From the NCBI GenBank assembly GCA_947471745.1, contig CANJKZ010000088.1, forward strand, positions 1,362,001 to 1,426,000: a stretch of 64,000 nucleotides of DNA, read 5' to 3'. Below the pieces are notes generated by a model. That model was not told the origin of the DNA. It did not search any database and saw only the letters and a program-made list of their open reading frames with translations. Position numbers and translations under genes: made by a program. The DNA is from Closterium sp. Naga37s-1. Lineage: Eukaryota > Streptophyta > Zygnematophyceae > Desmidiales > Closteriaceae. Below, piece after piece: positions 1 to 9,789 of this stretch. Position 1 is the first letter of the stretch, and each line of letters opens with the position of its first letter.

Positions 1-240
1 AAGTTCGTAGAGAACGAGGGGAGGTGGAGTCCCGACAGCAAGCCCGACGGGGCCGCAGGACACGGTAGAACCGTGGAAGAGTGCGCAAGGACTGGGCCCC
101 CAGAGGGGTCAGCCAGGGAGACTGCGACAGGCCGACTAAGCGGCGTGAGTGTGGTGCTGTCGCGAAAGAAGGAGCGCGAAGCACCAGAGTCAAGTGTGAA
201 AGTGTGCAAGGCCTCAGTAGGTGCAGTACCAGAGAGAGCA

Positions 241-336
241 GACTCACCAGCACCTGGAGCAGCAGACTCACTAGTACCTAGAGCAGCAGACTCACTAGTA
301 CCTGGAGTAGCAGACTCACTAGCACCTAGAGCAGCA
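241..336 (-). repeat. 24-bp tandem repeat, 4 copies
   Basis: GACTCAC recurs at 241, 265, 289 and 313, a 24-bp period that keeps frame (8 codons). It lies downstream of gag in element A, in a Ser/Ala/Gly/Glu-rich spacer before the protease. Confidence 0.8.
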
Positions 337-520
337 GCCTCAATGCCCGGGTCGGGCGGAACACACAGGTAACAGTCACCCTCAGCACTATCAGTCGCAG
401 CATACATGGCAGCAAGGATAGTATCGAAATCAAGATCAAAAATAGCAACATTCTGCTTAAGCAGATCACCCCAGCGAGGGAGCTCAACAGCGTCAGGAAA
501 CTGGGCGCACCAGGCGTCAG

Positions 521-1718
521 TCAGACGACCGAAGCAGCGCTGCGTAGTGTGTGGCAGCCCGCACGTCTCCCCACGGCGCCCGCCAGTGCGAAGAACGTAA
601 GTGCAGGGACCAACACCCCCAGACCTCCCACGCCCAGCGTACCACTCACGAAGTTGCTGGGCCGACGGGGTCTCACGGGAACGCAACTGCTGCTGGCGCT
701 GGCTACCACCAAAGCCTCCACGCTGCGCGGCTGCACCTCGACCAGCACCACCGCCGCCGCCACCTCCACCATCGCTGCCGCTACCTCCACCGCCGCTGCC
801 GCTGCCTCCACCACCCCCACCGCCGCCACCGAAGCCCCCACTCCCTCCACCACCCCCACCTCCACCGCCACCCCCTCCGCCTCCTCCACCGCCTCCACCG
901 CCGCCCCCACCGTCCCCTCCACCACCCTTGCCCCCCTTGCCCTTGCTGTTGCGGCGCCTGCCAGCAGGAGCAGACGCAGCCCCGACCTCCACAGTGCCAA
1001 CGAGGTTGACAGCAGCAGAAGAAGCAACAGAGGGGAGAAGGGGGACAAGGGAACACCCCTCAAAGAAAGGGGCGCAAGGGTCGCCGCGAGAAGCATCTAC
1101 AGCAACGATACTCTTCTCAGCTGCAGTGAGGCGCTCCTCTAGCAGGTCGACGGTGAGCTCGGTGGGGCAAAGGGAGAGAAAGTGGTCCCTGACTGAAGCA
1201 AGGGAGTCAGGGAGGCGGGTGACTAGGTAGTAAAGGGTGATGTACATGGGGGGGGGGTTCTTGGCACAACACTCAGTGGGAAGCGCAGCGCGGTAGCGGG
1301 CGTCACTAGTGTGGAGGTGAGTAATGAGGTCAGCGACTGTGGCAAAGGCGGCAAGGTCAGGGAACAGGTACGGCAGCATGAGGCGGCTGAGGGCAGCAGT
1401 GGCAGGGGAGGAGTAGCGCGCTACGACAGCGTCATAAAAAGACTTAGCAGTCTTGTACTGGCCAAAGTGCGCGCGCTCAGCAGACGGCAAGTGACTACGA
1501 ACAGCAAGGCGAGCAACTGCGTCACGAGTGGTCCACTACGAGCGATCCGTACTGTCAGCAGTGGCAGCAGGTGCAGGAGAGACACCGGACGTGTGATCGA
1601 AAAGGGACACTCCGTCCTTAGAGTCACACTGAAGAAAGAGCTGCAGGTCGTCAACCCACACGTCAAAGTCAACCGCACGCCCCTCAGCATCAAAGGTAAG
1701 AACATTAGGACTAGCCAT
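521..1718 (-). pseudogene. gag region of element A
   Basis: Minus-strand Copia capsid region beginning MASPNVLTFDAEGRAVDFDV, a start typical of plant-type Copia gag. Downstream is a long Gly-rich run (720-940), then a Cys/His-containing segment. It is treated as a fossil; no repaired protein is offered. The mirror-image Pro-rich plus-strand frames (601-1230 and others) are shadows of the Gly codons. Confidence 0.6.
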
Positions 1719-1779
1719 AGCGGCAGTAGCAGCAGTAGCAGCAGTGGCAGCAGAAGCAGCAGTAGCAGCAGGAGCAGTG

Positions 1780-2440
1780 CGGGCAGGGCAGTGCGGCTCA
1801 GTAGGGCGGCGCGGCTCGGCTCCTGGCGGCGCGGCGCGGAAGGGCGGCGCGGCTCGGCTGAGCGGCGCGGGTGCTTACCAAGGGCGGGTGCAGGTCAGGG
1901 CCGCAGCTGGTGGTTAGGTCAGGGCCGCGACTGGGGCGGCAGCAGGGCAGGGCCGCAACTTGGCGGCGATAGAGCAGGGCCGCGACTGGGGCGGCTGAAG
2001 GGCAGGGCCGCGACGCGTCGGCGGCAGCGCAGGGCCGCGACAGGGCGGCGGCAGGGCAGGGCCGCGGCTGGACGACAGGGTAGGGCAGGGCCGCGACGAG
2101 CAGCGTCAGGGCAGAGGCCGCGGCGGGCGGCAAGGTCGGGGCCGCGACGAGAGGAGGCAGGGTAGGGCCGCGACAGGCGGCTAGGGTAGGCCGCGACGAG
2201 CGGCAAGGCAGGGCCGTGGGTGGCGGCAGGGCAGGGCCGCGACTGGGCAGCTAGGTCGGGGCCGCGACGAGGCGGCGAGAAGGCAAGGCCGCGACGGGCC
2301 GAGAAAGCAGGGGGCCGCGACGGGCCGTTAGGGCAGGGCCGCGACGGGCCGAGAAGCCAGGGCCGCGATGGGCGGCACTAGGGCAGGGCGCGCGACGGCG
2401 CAGGTGAGGCAGGCGCGAGGCGCGCTTCGGGCAGGGCAGG
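1780..2440 (-). repeat. GC-rich minisatellite in the leader of element A
   Basis: Degenerate tandem copies, roughly 25-35 bp each, of a plus-strand motif built around GGGCAGGGCCGCGAC. They lie between the primer site and the gag start, so they form the leader of the element's RNA, which is C-rich in the sense direction. The open frames here (for example 1311-2165 plus) are low-complexity Arg/Gly/Ala products and are not taken as genes. Confidence 0.75.
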
Positions 2441-2495
2441 AAAAAAATATGTTATCGTGGTGGGCCCTAAAAAAAAGTTCCCACGAGGGAACCTG

Positions 2496-2507
2496 CTCAG
2501 AATACCA
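2496..2507 (-). other. Primer-binding site of element A
   Basis: On the minus strand the bases directly after the LTR read TGGTATTCTGAGC, close to the TGGTATCAGAGC site that plant Copia elements use to pair with initiator-methionine tRNA. Confidence 0.65.
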
Positions 2508-2634
2508 TGTCAGAATTGTGAAGGAATGACTGGACTAGCAAGCAGGTGGGTACAAGTAGGAAACCTAAAAATGTTGTACCCTATATGAACTACCCCACTA
2601 CAGCGTAGACAGACTATAGCATATAAGTTTGACA
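2508..2634 (-). repeat. 5' LTR of element A
   Basis: Bounded by TGTCAGAA on the left and TTTGACA on the right (plus-strand view), giving TG...CA ends. It contains a TACAACATTTTTAGG-type stretch also seen in the LTRs of element C. It is immediately followed inward by a primer-binding site, which fixes its inner edge. Confidence 0.75.
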
Positions 2635-3323
2635 CCACTCACACCCACACGCGTAGGGTGGTAATAATATGCGGCGTAACCCCATAAGCTCCCCAATGCT
2701 ACCTTTTATATATATATATATAATGGAAACTTCGCGATTCCTTAGCTCTCATATTGAATCCACATTTCCCCATTTGTGCAATCCATGATCGTTAAAGCCC
2801 GAGTCTAGAATGGTAAAATTGTCAACAATATTTCATAATTACTGAACTTGAAAATCTGTTTGCGAACTGATAAGAGTGCTCAGTTCGCCAAACGAGGGTG
2901 GCGAAGGGTGACGGGTGCGGAACGAGACCCAGCATACTATTTCAGCATTTTCGAGTTCAAGAATCTTGAACGCTACACAAAGGACAAGACAGCTACAAAA
3001 TGAGATGCACTGAGTCTGACGCGTCACAGTTCCAATGCAAGCCCCGAGAGTGTTGTGAGGGTGATTGACAAGAAATACACTAGTCTCTTTCAACGATTAT
3101 GTCTGTTGCAAAGACTTACGTTTTTGAAATAAGTACCACTAATACCTCTGACGGTACTGTGTCGGTAATTGACTGACAGTAACGTTAGTGATTCAGTGAC
3201 ATAAACCAAGCGTATCAGATAGTGTTGGATCAAGTAAAGTTATCTAAATATACTTATCTAATCCATCTCCCCACTCATTATCAGTCTTCCGGTTCACATG
3301 CGCAAAAAGTGGGTGGTGGTGAT
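2635..3323. other. Intergenic spacer, no gene seen
   Basis: AT-richer DNA between elements A and B with a (TA)n microsatellite at about 2704-2722. The one open frame (2839-3093 minus, 84 codons) has no recognisable domain and no supporting context. Confidence 0.6.
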
Positions 3324-3765
3324 TGTTGGGCTGAGAAAGCCCTTAGGATCTTTGCAGGACTAAATTCAGAGTAGGACAATGTAATAGTGGAAGCGTTAAA
3401 CGAGAAGTTTGTGAACCACCTTGCGCTAGTATGTGACGGCAAAGTAGATTGATTAAAACAAAGGGATACAAGCTTTTATAAGAGTACAAGGAATACGAAG
3501 AGATATAGTTAATAACCGTTTTGCTGTTGCTGTTGCGGTTCGGTACAGTGACGACTCGGGCAACTGCTCAATAGCGAGTCAGTTGTTTGTCCTTGCTGTC
3601 GCGCTGTATTTGTCAGGTCAAAGGTCGCTGACCTTTGACTTTCGCATAACCTCCAGCAGTTGTTCAACCTCCGAGGGTTGACTCGCTAATGCTTCGATAT
3701 GTTTCGCTTCGCTTCTGACTTGGTGTTTCGACACGACAGAGGCGCTAAATCAATTGTTTCGAACA
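3324..3765 (-). repeat. 3' LTR of element B
   Basis: 442 bp, partner of 8931-9372, same length and ends. The visible differences between the two LTRs are concentrated in the first roughly 130 bases (plus-strand view). Confidence 0.93.
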
Positions 3766-6700
3766 CTCCCCTTCGCTTCGGGAGTGTCGCTGCGGGTGAC
3801 GTAGCTTTGTCCAGTCAGCAGCATGCAGTACTCGAACTTCTGCTTCCCGAGCTTCTTGGTCAAGTAGTCAGCTGCCATCTCGGACGTGGGACAGTAAGAC
3901 AGCTCAAGTCTCCCCTTCTCGATCTCGTCCTTTACGAAGAAATATCGCAGGGCGATATGCTTCGTCCTGTTCGCGAATCCATTTTTGTTGGCTATGCGAA
4001 TTGCCGACTGGTTGTCGCAGAACAAGGAGAAGCTAGGTATCTGAGCCAGCTTCGCCTCCTCCAGAAGTTCGCGAAGGTACAGTCCTTCCTTGGTTGCTGA
4101 GCAGAGTGCGATATATTCAGCTTCAGCTGAAGAGAGAGCGATTAATTCCTGTTTGCTCGACTGCCAGGAGATGGGTCCGATAGGCTCGAAGCGATAGATG
4201 TAGCCGGTGCGTGAGCGTCTGTTGTCGGAGTCGCCGGCGTGATCGGCGTCGACGTAGCCGATTAGTTTAGGTGTTGTAGTCCCGTTCTTGTGGTAGTGGA
4301 GAGCACGGTCGAGTTCCGCTATGTGTTCTATTTCAGGTTTCTTGAGGTTGGTCGCGAGCTGACTTGCGGAGTACGATAGGTCCGGACGGCAAGTGACAGC
4401 TGCGAAGAGGAGGCATCCCAGCTTTCTCTGGTAGTCGCGTATGCCGGCGGGCTTTAGTGGAGCGGATCCTTCCTTGTTGTTTCCTGCCGTGTAGCGGTAT
4501 GGCGTAGAGATGGTGGTCGGCGTTAGTGAGAAGCGTTTGGCGATGGTGTCGGCGTATTTTGTGGCGTTGAGGTAGATCGCGTCTTCTTCTTCCTGGATGT
4601 TGAGGCCGAGATACTGCGTGACAGTGGACGAGACTGTGAGCGTGAGGTCCTTCTGTAATTCCCCTTCGAACCAGGTGGTGACATTGTTGGTCGAGCCGAT
4701 GTAGAGTAAATCGTCCACGTACACGATCAGTAGGATGTACTCGGTGCCCTTTGTGAGCCGATACATGCCCTGGTCGTGAGGTAGTTGGCGGAATCCAATG
4801 CGAGTAAGTCTTGCGTGCAGATACTGCTGCCACAGCCTTGGAGCTTGTTTGATGCCGTACAGCTGACAGACTTGGTTAGGTTCTCCGTGGGAACCGTGTG
4901 GGAGTTCGACGAAGATTTCGGCGTCAACAGGTGCGTAGAGGAATGCGTTGGCGACGTCGATTTGCCGCAGTTTCTTTTTCTTCATGGCGGCGATCGCAAG
5001 GAGAATTCGTAGTGAGGTGTGTCGGCTGACCGGGGCGAATGTCTCGGTGAAGTCGCGTCCGTGCTCTTGGTCGAAGCCGCGTACGACCCAGCGCGCCTTA
5101 AACTTGTCAATAGTGCCGTCTGCCTTTGTCTTCACACGGAAGACCCACTTCCCGGTGAGTATTTTCTTGTTTCGTGCCACGCCAATAGGGACAACTTTCC
5201 AGGTATTGCGTTCATCCAGTGCTTTCAATTCCTTGTCCATGGCTTCTCGCCATTTTTCCCTATGCTCCCCCCCCAGAGCCTGCTGAACTGTGGCAGGCTC
5301 CTTAGGAATCTCCGTGCCGTGGACCGCGGTGACGAGGCCGAGTATCTGGAGGCCACTCTGTGTGTAGCGGGGAAGAGTTGTGTCCACGGGATAAGCTGCT
5401 TCGTCACCTGTTTCTGGGTCAGGTATGAAGTTGGGCCCTATGCGTTCTGCTTCGTTGGTGTTGACTTCTGCGGGTGTAACGTAACCATTGTCGGCGAAGT
5501 GGTAAAATACGTCGGCGTTGGCGCTTTCGCGAGGATTTTCGTCATCCATTGGGACATCGACGGAGCAGTAAGGGAGAGGTCCGGCTTCCTCCGAGGCTTC
5601 ATCCACGTTCTGCTCGTCCCAGTCAGCTTCGTCTGCTGCCGAGGCGAAGGCTCGGTCACCACGGAAGCCACCTGTGGGGTCCCGATCTTCTTCCAGGTTG
5701 GCAAGATACGTCGGAAGGGTGAGTCGTTCGTAGAAAATGACATCACGTGCTGCTACTTTTTCTTTGGAGTGGACGTCGAAAATCTTCCACGCGTTGTAAT
5801 TTCTTTGGATGCCCAGGTGTAGTCCCCACTGTGCGCGTTGAGAAAATCTTCCGGCTCTTGCAGTGTGTGGGCGATACTGTACCATGCAGCCGAAAACTCT
5901 TAACATTTTTGTGCTGCCCTGTTTTCCTGTCCACAGCAGGTGCGGTGATGCATTGTTCGGTAGTGATGACAACGAAAGCAAGTTGTGCAGTATGACAGCG
6001 TGGTCCATCGCCTCAGGCCATTGGTGATTGGGCAGTCGCATGCCACGCAGTAATTTGCGCATGGTGTTCTGGAGAGTTCGATTCATCCGTTCTGCCACGC
6101 CTTGCTGTTGATGGGCGTAGGGAAGCAAGATGAGCCTCTTGATTCCTCTTTCTGCCAAGTACTGCTTGAACCTCTGTGAGGTGTATTCTCCTCCTCCGTC
6201 TGACTGAAAGCTTTTTAATTTTACGCCTGATTCTCGTTCTGCTACTGGGAGCCAAGCGACGAAGGCCTCGAAAGCCATGTCCTTGCTCGGAAGGTTAAGG
6301 TGCCAAGCGTAACGCGTAGCGGCATCGATGAACGTGATGGTGTAGCTGTATGCTCCTTGTCTAGGTTCGCGATTGTACAAGATGTCGCTGTACACTTTCT
6401 CAAGTGGTTCGTAAGTTGGTGCGCTGGGGTTGTGGTGAGAAGTGAATGGTCGATGTGGTAAGTCAGCTTCGGGGCAGGTAAAGCACGTTCCACGAGCTCG
6501 TCGAAGTTCGCTTCCATCGGTTAGGAGCAGTGAATCTTTGTCGAGTACTCCTGCTCTGATTGTGTTGTTTAACACCGTGTTACTTGGATGTCCCATTCGT
6601 GCATGCCAGATGTCTTCGCCAGCTCGATGTCCGGGTGAACGACGGTACAAGTCGGAGTTGGAGTAGAAGCTTGCGGTGAAGTTTGTGCTTCGATGTACTT

Positions 6701-7046
6701 CTCGTGATGTTGGGTTAAGCTGCTGCGCAGGAGTCGGTGGAGTGTCGTCGATTTGAGCCGGTGCAGTTGAAGGACCAGCGATTGGTGTCGATGTTGCTGC
6801 TGATGTTGTCTCTGCTGCTGCCGATGTTGTCTCTGCTGCTGCCGATGTTGTCTCTGCTGCTGTCGATGTTGTCTTTGCTGCTGCCGAGTGTTGAATTGTT
6901 GCTAATGCTCTTGTTCGTTGTCTAAGGGATGGTGTGCGAGTACCAGAAACCTTCTGGACTGAAGTCGGGGTCGAGATCCGGTGGATGTGTCCAGGAGGTG
7001 AAAGTGACAATCCCGTCGCTGTCAGCGGTGCCAAGATCTGGGACAA
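3750..7046 (-). CDS. Element B pol: integrase, reverse transcriptase, RNase H
   Basis: A long frame with the Copia domain order: pre-integrase zinc segment (HARMGHPS), DDE integrase core (FQSDGGGEY), reverse transcriptase with FVELPHGSHG and the catalytic YVDDLL near 4702-4721, then RNase H (YVDADHAGD, SSAEAEYIAL, NRTKHIALRYFFVKDE). The frame ends inside the 3' LTR, as is common in Copia. Near its start is a short Thr/Ala/Glu repeat coded by a 30-bp tandem repeat (6790-6885). Small frames on the opposite strand here are shadows. Confidence 0.9.
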   Translation of the reverse strand: MSQILAPLTATGLSLSPPGHIHRISTPTSVQKVSGTRTPSLRQRTRALATIQHSAAAKTTSTAAETTSAAAETTSAAAETTSAATSTPIAGPSTAPAQIDDTPPTPAQQLNPTSREVHRSTNFTASFYSNSDLYRRSPGHRAGEDIWHARMGHPSNTVLNNTIRAGVLDKDSLLLTDGSELRRARGTCFTCPEADLPHRPFTSHHNPSAPTYEPLEKVYSDILYNREPRQGAYSYTITFIDAATRYAWHLNLPSKDMAFEAFVAWLPVAERESGVKLKSFQSDGGGEYTSQRFKQYLAERGIKRLILLPYAHQQQGVAERMNRTLQNTMRKLLRGMRLPNHQWPEAMDHAVILHNLLSLSSLPNNASPHLLWTGKQGSTKMLRVFGCMVQYRPHTARAGRFSQRAQWGLHLGIQRNYNAWKIFDVHSKEKVAARDVIFYERLTLPTYLANLEEDRDPTGGFRGDRAFASAADEADWDEQNVDEASEEAGPLPYCSVDVPMDDENPRESANADVFYHFADNGYVTPAEVNTNEAERIGPNFIPDPETGDEAAYPVDTTLPRYTQSGLQILGLVTAVHGTEIPKEPATVQQALGGEHREKWREAMDKELKALDERNTWKVVPIGVARNKKILTGKWVFRVKTKADGTIDKFKARWVVRGFDQEHGRDFTETFAPVSRHTSLRILLAIAAMKKKKLRQIDVANAFLYAPVDAEIFVELPHGSHGEPNQVCQLYGIKQAPRLWQQYLHARLTRIGFRQLPHDQGMYRLTKGTEYILLIVYVDDLLYIGSTNNVTTWFEGELQKDLTLTVSSTVTQYLGLNIQEEEDAIYLNATKYADTIAKRFSLTPTTISTPYRYTAGNNKEGSAPLKPAGIRDYQRKLGCLLFAAVTCRPDLSYSASQLATNLKKPEIEHIAELDRALHYHKNGTTTPKLIGYVDADHAGDSDNRRSRTGYIYRFEPIGPISWQSSKQELIALSSAEAEYIALCSATKEGLYLRELLEEAKLAQIPSFSLFCDNQSAIRIANKNGFANRTKHIALRYFFVKDEIEKGRLELSYCPTSEMAADYLTKKLGKQKFEYCMLLTGQSYVTRSDTPEAKGSVRNN
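3766..3777 (-). other. Polypurine tract of element B
   Basis: Minus strand reads GAAGCGAAGGGGAG directly before the 3' LTR start TGTTCG, the usual position for priming of plus-strand DNA synthesis. Confidence 0.7.
6790..6885. repeat. 30-bp tandem repeat inside element B pol
   Basis: About three copies of a 30-bp unit containing GATGTTGTCTCTGCTGCTGCC; it encodes a Thr-Thr-Ser-Ala-Ala-Ala-Glu repeat on the minus strand and keeps frame. Confidence 0.8.
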
Positions 7047-7135
7047 AGTCGAGAACGAAGACGTTGTTTTTCAGGACCGCCTTCCCGATGTGGAGACCGC
7101 CTTTCCCGTTATATAACTTGAACTCCTGAGTGGTG

Positions 7136-8869
7136 CTATCTGGTTCGAGGTGTATGCCCTTCGCCATCAGTTGACTGACGCTTATTAGGTTGTAACCGAG
7201 CCCTTTTGCTAACTTTTGACATCTGCAGTATGACGTTTGTCTCTCGTGACTGAAGTTGCACTACGCCTTGTCGTCGTGTGCGCAGGTTCTGATTGTTGGC
7301 GACAGTGATGACGACCTCGCGTTGAAGTTTGTGTTCGCGTTGAACAAAGCGTCCTGAAGACCACATGTGTTGTCCGAAGCAACTGTCCAAGAACCAGGTA
7401 TCTTTCCCAGATGGTTCGCTTTGGGCGATGGCTGCGTACGTTGGGTTCGGTTGCAGTGTTTCTCGTCGTGGAGTCCTTTCGTCGAGTTGTTCTTCTGGTG
7501 AGTAGTGCGGCGGCGATTCAGTGATGCAGGAGTTGGTCAATCTTGCCATGCAGCTGACGATGTTCCTTGTTCCTTGTGCGGGTTGTGTCGTCGACGTTGT
7601 TGACGTTTGAACTTGAGTGGTGGAATTTGCTTGCGTTGAGGCGACTTGACTGCTTGAAGGTCGAAGCTGCCGTTGCGTTGGTACTGACTGTTGTCGGTTA
7701 GGGCATTGTGTGCGGGGATGACCTGACGTTTTGCAGAGATGACAAAACGGAGGTACGGGTTGTTGACCTTGGTACTTGTTTTGCCGATGATTGTTGTTGT
7801 TGTAGCGTCGTTGAGTGTGGAAAGCGAACTCGAACACTGACGTCTTCCTCTTGTGTTTTTCTTCTTGTAGGTCCATGTCTTGCTGTTCGGCGTGAATTTC
7901 AGCGCACAATGCTGCTTCGGAGATCTTCCCATGAGCTCGGAGTATGGCGCGAGTGGAGCGCCAATGAGGACCGAGACCGCCAATGACAACTGTGACGAAG
8001 GCGTCTTCTGATATCGACCCTCCGCATCGAAGGAGTTTGTCGCGCAATTCGCGACAGCGGCTGATATACGCCATCCCTTTTTTGCCTGGTTTTATTTCCA
8101 CTGTTGTCAGTTGTGCCATTAACCGACTCTGATTGACGCTGTCTGTTGCCTGATACAGGTTCTTCAGGTCATTGTAAGCGAGCCCAGCGGAGTTTCCGTA
8201 TCCTCGGTAAGACCGAATCTTCTGCTGCTGGTTCGGTGTGACGTTGCGCAGTAGAATTGTATACGCCATCATAGATTGACACGTATACTGCTGTTTGTCG
8301 TATTGCGTGCCGTTTGTTGGATATGGCAGGGATCCGTCGAAAAAGCCAAGAATCTGCGCGCCTTCCATCATCAGTTCGAATTCGAATGACCAGGTAAAGA
8401 AGTCCTTTTCGTCGAATGGTCTTGACGTCTGCAGTTTTAAAACGTGCGCAAACTGCGACTGAACTTGAAGTGCATCTAGTGTCTTCTCTTGCTCAGGTGA
8501 AGGTTGCTGGCGTGGCATGAAGCTGACGGAGCCGCGCTGAGGTTCGTACAGGGCGAAGGTAGGTTGTTGCTGATTTCCTCGTGCGTAGGATGAACCATCG
8601 AGGCTCATCGGCATTGCGTTGTTATTGTTGCTGTTGTTTGACTGGGCAGGTGCCCCTTGCTGGTGTTGTTCGTAGAAGGACATGAAGGAGAAGAATCTCT
8701 CCATCATGTCTGGGTCGAAGGCCTTGACTTGATTTGCAGGAGTTTCTGAAGACGTTGCTCTTGGTCTTGTTGCCGTACCCTCCTCTGTCTGTAGGCCAGA
8801 GGCAGGTGGTGGAGTAGGAGTAGTACCGGGAGAGCCGTTAGAGGAGCTTCTCTCCTTCTGCGTTGCCAT
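7136..8869 (-). CDS. Element B gag with protease start
   Basis: About 578 codons from the ATG at 8869, the first one clear of the primer site. The N-terminal third is Gln/Ser/Asn-rich; the middle carries the capsid-like segment of Copia gag. A CCHC zinc knuckle (CHLCKTSGHPRTQC, 7703-7744) binds genomic RNA in this family. The C-terminal part runs into the aspartic protease region (WFLD). Treated as a fossil and not repaired. Confidence 0.8.
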   Translation of the reverse strand: MATQKERSSSNGSPGTTPTPPPASGLQTEEGTATRPRATSSETPANQVKAFDPDMMERFFSFMSFYEQHQQGAPAQSNNSNNNNAMPMSLDGSSYARGNQQQPTFALYEPQRGSVSFMPRQQPSPEQEKTLDALQVQSQFAHVLKLQTSRPFDEKDFFTWSFEFELMMEGAQILGFFDGSLPYPTNGTQYDKQQYTCQSMMAYTILLRNVTPNQQQKIRSYRGYGNSAGLAYNDLKNLYQATDSVNQSRLMAQLTTVEIKPGKKGMAYISRCRELRDKLLRCGGSISEDAFVTVVIGGLGPHWRSTRAILRAHGKISEAALCAEIHAEQQDMDLQEEKHKRKTSVFEFAFHTQRRYNNNNHRQNKYQGQQPVPPFCHLCKTSGHPRTQCPNRQQSVPTQRQLRPSSSQVASTQANSTTQVQTSTTSTTQPAQGTRNIVSCMARLTNSCITESPPHYSPEEQLDERTPRRETLQPNPTYAAIAQSEPSGKDTWFLDSCFGQHMWSSGRFVQREHKLQREVVITVANNQNLRTRRQGVVQLQSRETNVILQMSKVSKRARLQPNKRQSTDGEGHTPRTR

Positions 8870-8918
8870 GCCTAGTGATGTTGTGGGTGTCTGGATTGTA
8901 GTTGAATTTGTCCTGATT

Positions 8919-8930
8919 GCTCTCATACCA
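8919..8930 (-). other. Primer-binding site of element B
   Basis: Minus-strand TGGTATGAGAGC directly after the LTR; eleven of twelve bases match the plant Copia initiator-methionine tRNA site TGGTATCAGAGC. Confidence 0.85.
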
Positions 8931-9372
8931 TGTTGGACTGAGAAAGCCCTTAGGATATTTGCAGGACTAAATTCTGAGTAGGACAATGTAATAGCGGAAG
9001 CGTTAAACGATAAGTTTGTGAACCACCTTGCGCTAGTATGTGAGGGGAAATTAGATTGATTAAAACAAAGGGATACAAGCTTTTATAAGAGTACAAGGAA
9101 TACGAAGAGATATAGTTAATAACCGTTTTGCTGTTGCTGTTGCGGTTCGGTACAGTGACGACTCGGGCAACTGCTCAATAGCGAGTCAGTTGTTTGTCCT
9201 TGCTGTCGCGCTGTATTTGTCAGGTCAAAGGTCGCTGACCTTTGACTTTCGCATAACCTCCAGCAGTTGTTCAACCTCCGAGGGTTGACTCGCTAATGCT
9301 TCGATATGTTTCACTTCGCTTCTGACTTGGTGTTTCGACACGACAGAGGCGCTAAATCAATTGTTTCCAACA
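8931..9372 (-). repeat. 5' LTR of element B
   Basis: 442 bp, starts TGTTGGACTG and ends TTTCCAACA on the plus strand, matching 3324-3765 over its full length at about 97.5% by eye. The inner edge is set by the primer site at 8919-8930. Confidence 0.93.
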
Positions 9373-9632
9373 TTGATGCACATGCATTCTGCGAGGCGCG
9401 AAGCAGGGGTGCAATTTGAGACAACCCTGGATGCTAAACGGGGAGTGGACATGGGCAGAGAAAAAACATACGAGTAGGTAGAGGTTTGGGATGAGAAGAG
9501 CAGGGGAGGAAGAGATGAGTGAGGCGGAGGGAGATCGGACGGAAACGTAGTAGAGGCAGGGAAGGGAGGAGAGGGGCTTTTGCTGAGGGGCAAGGTTCAT
9601 CAAGGAAGAGGGGCAGAGAGGGAGCAACGGAG
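9373..9632. other. Short host spacer between elements B and C
   Basis: 260 bp, strongly purine-rich on the plus strand from about 9430 on. The same composition continues to the right of element C (27459 onward), as expected if C landed in one purine-rich host tract. No gene seen. Confidence 0.6.
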
Positions 9633-9760
9633 TGTCAAATGTTATTATAGGTTCTTAGGCTACAGTGAGTAGCACTCTAGGGAGTACAACACTTTTAGGG
9701 TTGCTATTTGTATCCCTTGTTTCCCTAGTTCACACACTCCGTTGTGTTCCTACTTTGAGA
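9633..9760 (+). repeat. 5' LTR of element C
   Basis: 128 bp starting TGTCAAATG and ending CTTTGAGA; partner at 27331-27458. The CGGAG duplication outside and TGGTATCAG inside fix both ends. Confidence 0.92.
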
Positions 9761-9772
9761 TGGTATCAGTTA
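9761..9772 (+). other. Primer-binding site of element C
   Basis: TGGTATCAGTTA directly after the LTR; the first nine bases match the plant Copia initiator-methionine tRNA site. Confidence 0.8.
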
Positions 9773-9789
9773 GGTTCGCTTCCTAGCCT

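Larger units (their letters stand above)
1..2634 (-). mobile_element. Element A: Ty1/Copia retroelement, 5' part only (runs off the left edge)
   Basis: A minus-strand Copia element of which the 5' LTR, primer site, leader and gag region are in the window; protease onward would lie left of base 1. The right end is a 127-bp LTR, followed inward by a TGGTAT primer site and a C-rich leader. A gag start reading MASPNVLTFDAEGRAV lies at about 1718, and a Gly-rich stretch sits within gag. The same short-LTR, C-rich-leader design recurs in elements C and D, so I place it in the same lineage. With one LTR visible no age can be given. The coding part looks broken in at least a few places. Confidence 0.8.
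3324..9372 (-). mobile_element. Element B: Ty1/Copia retroelement, nearly complete
   Basis: Minus-strand Copia element with two 442-bp LTRs (3' LTR 3324-3765, 5' LTR 8931-9372) ending TGTTGG...CCAACA, a primer site, gag, pol in the order integrase, reverse transcriptase, RNase H, and a polypurine tract. Flanks are GTGAT on the left and TTGAT on the right, a 5-bp target duplication with one mismatch. By eye the LTRs differ at about 11 of 442 positions (about 2.5%). At a rice-like substitution rate that is on the order of a million years, but the rate in this lineage is unknown. It looks almost whole, with perhaps one or two breaks. Its LTRs are unlike those of A, C, D and E. Confidence 0.93.

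Noticed and set aside
601-1230. Plus-strand Pro-rich protein
   Set aside because: It is the antisense of the Gly-rich part of element A gag; Pro runs are the mirror of Gly codons.
1311-2165. Plus-strand Arg/Gly/Ala-rich frame of 284 codons
   Set aside because: It lies antisense to gag and the minisatellite leader of element A and has only repeat-driven composition.
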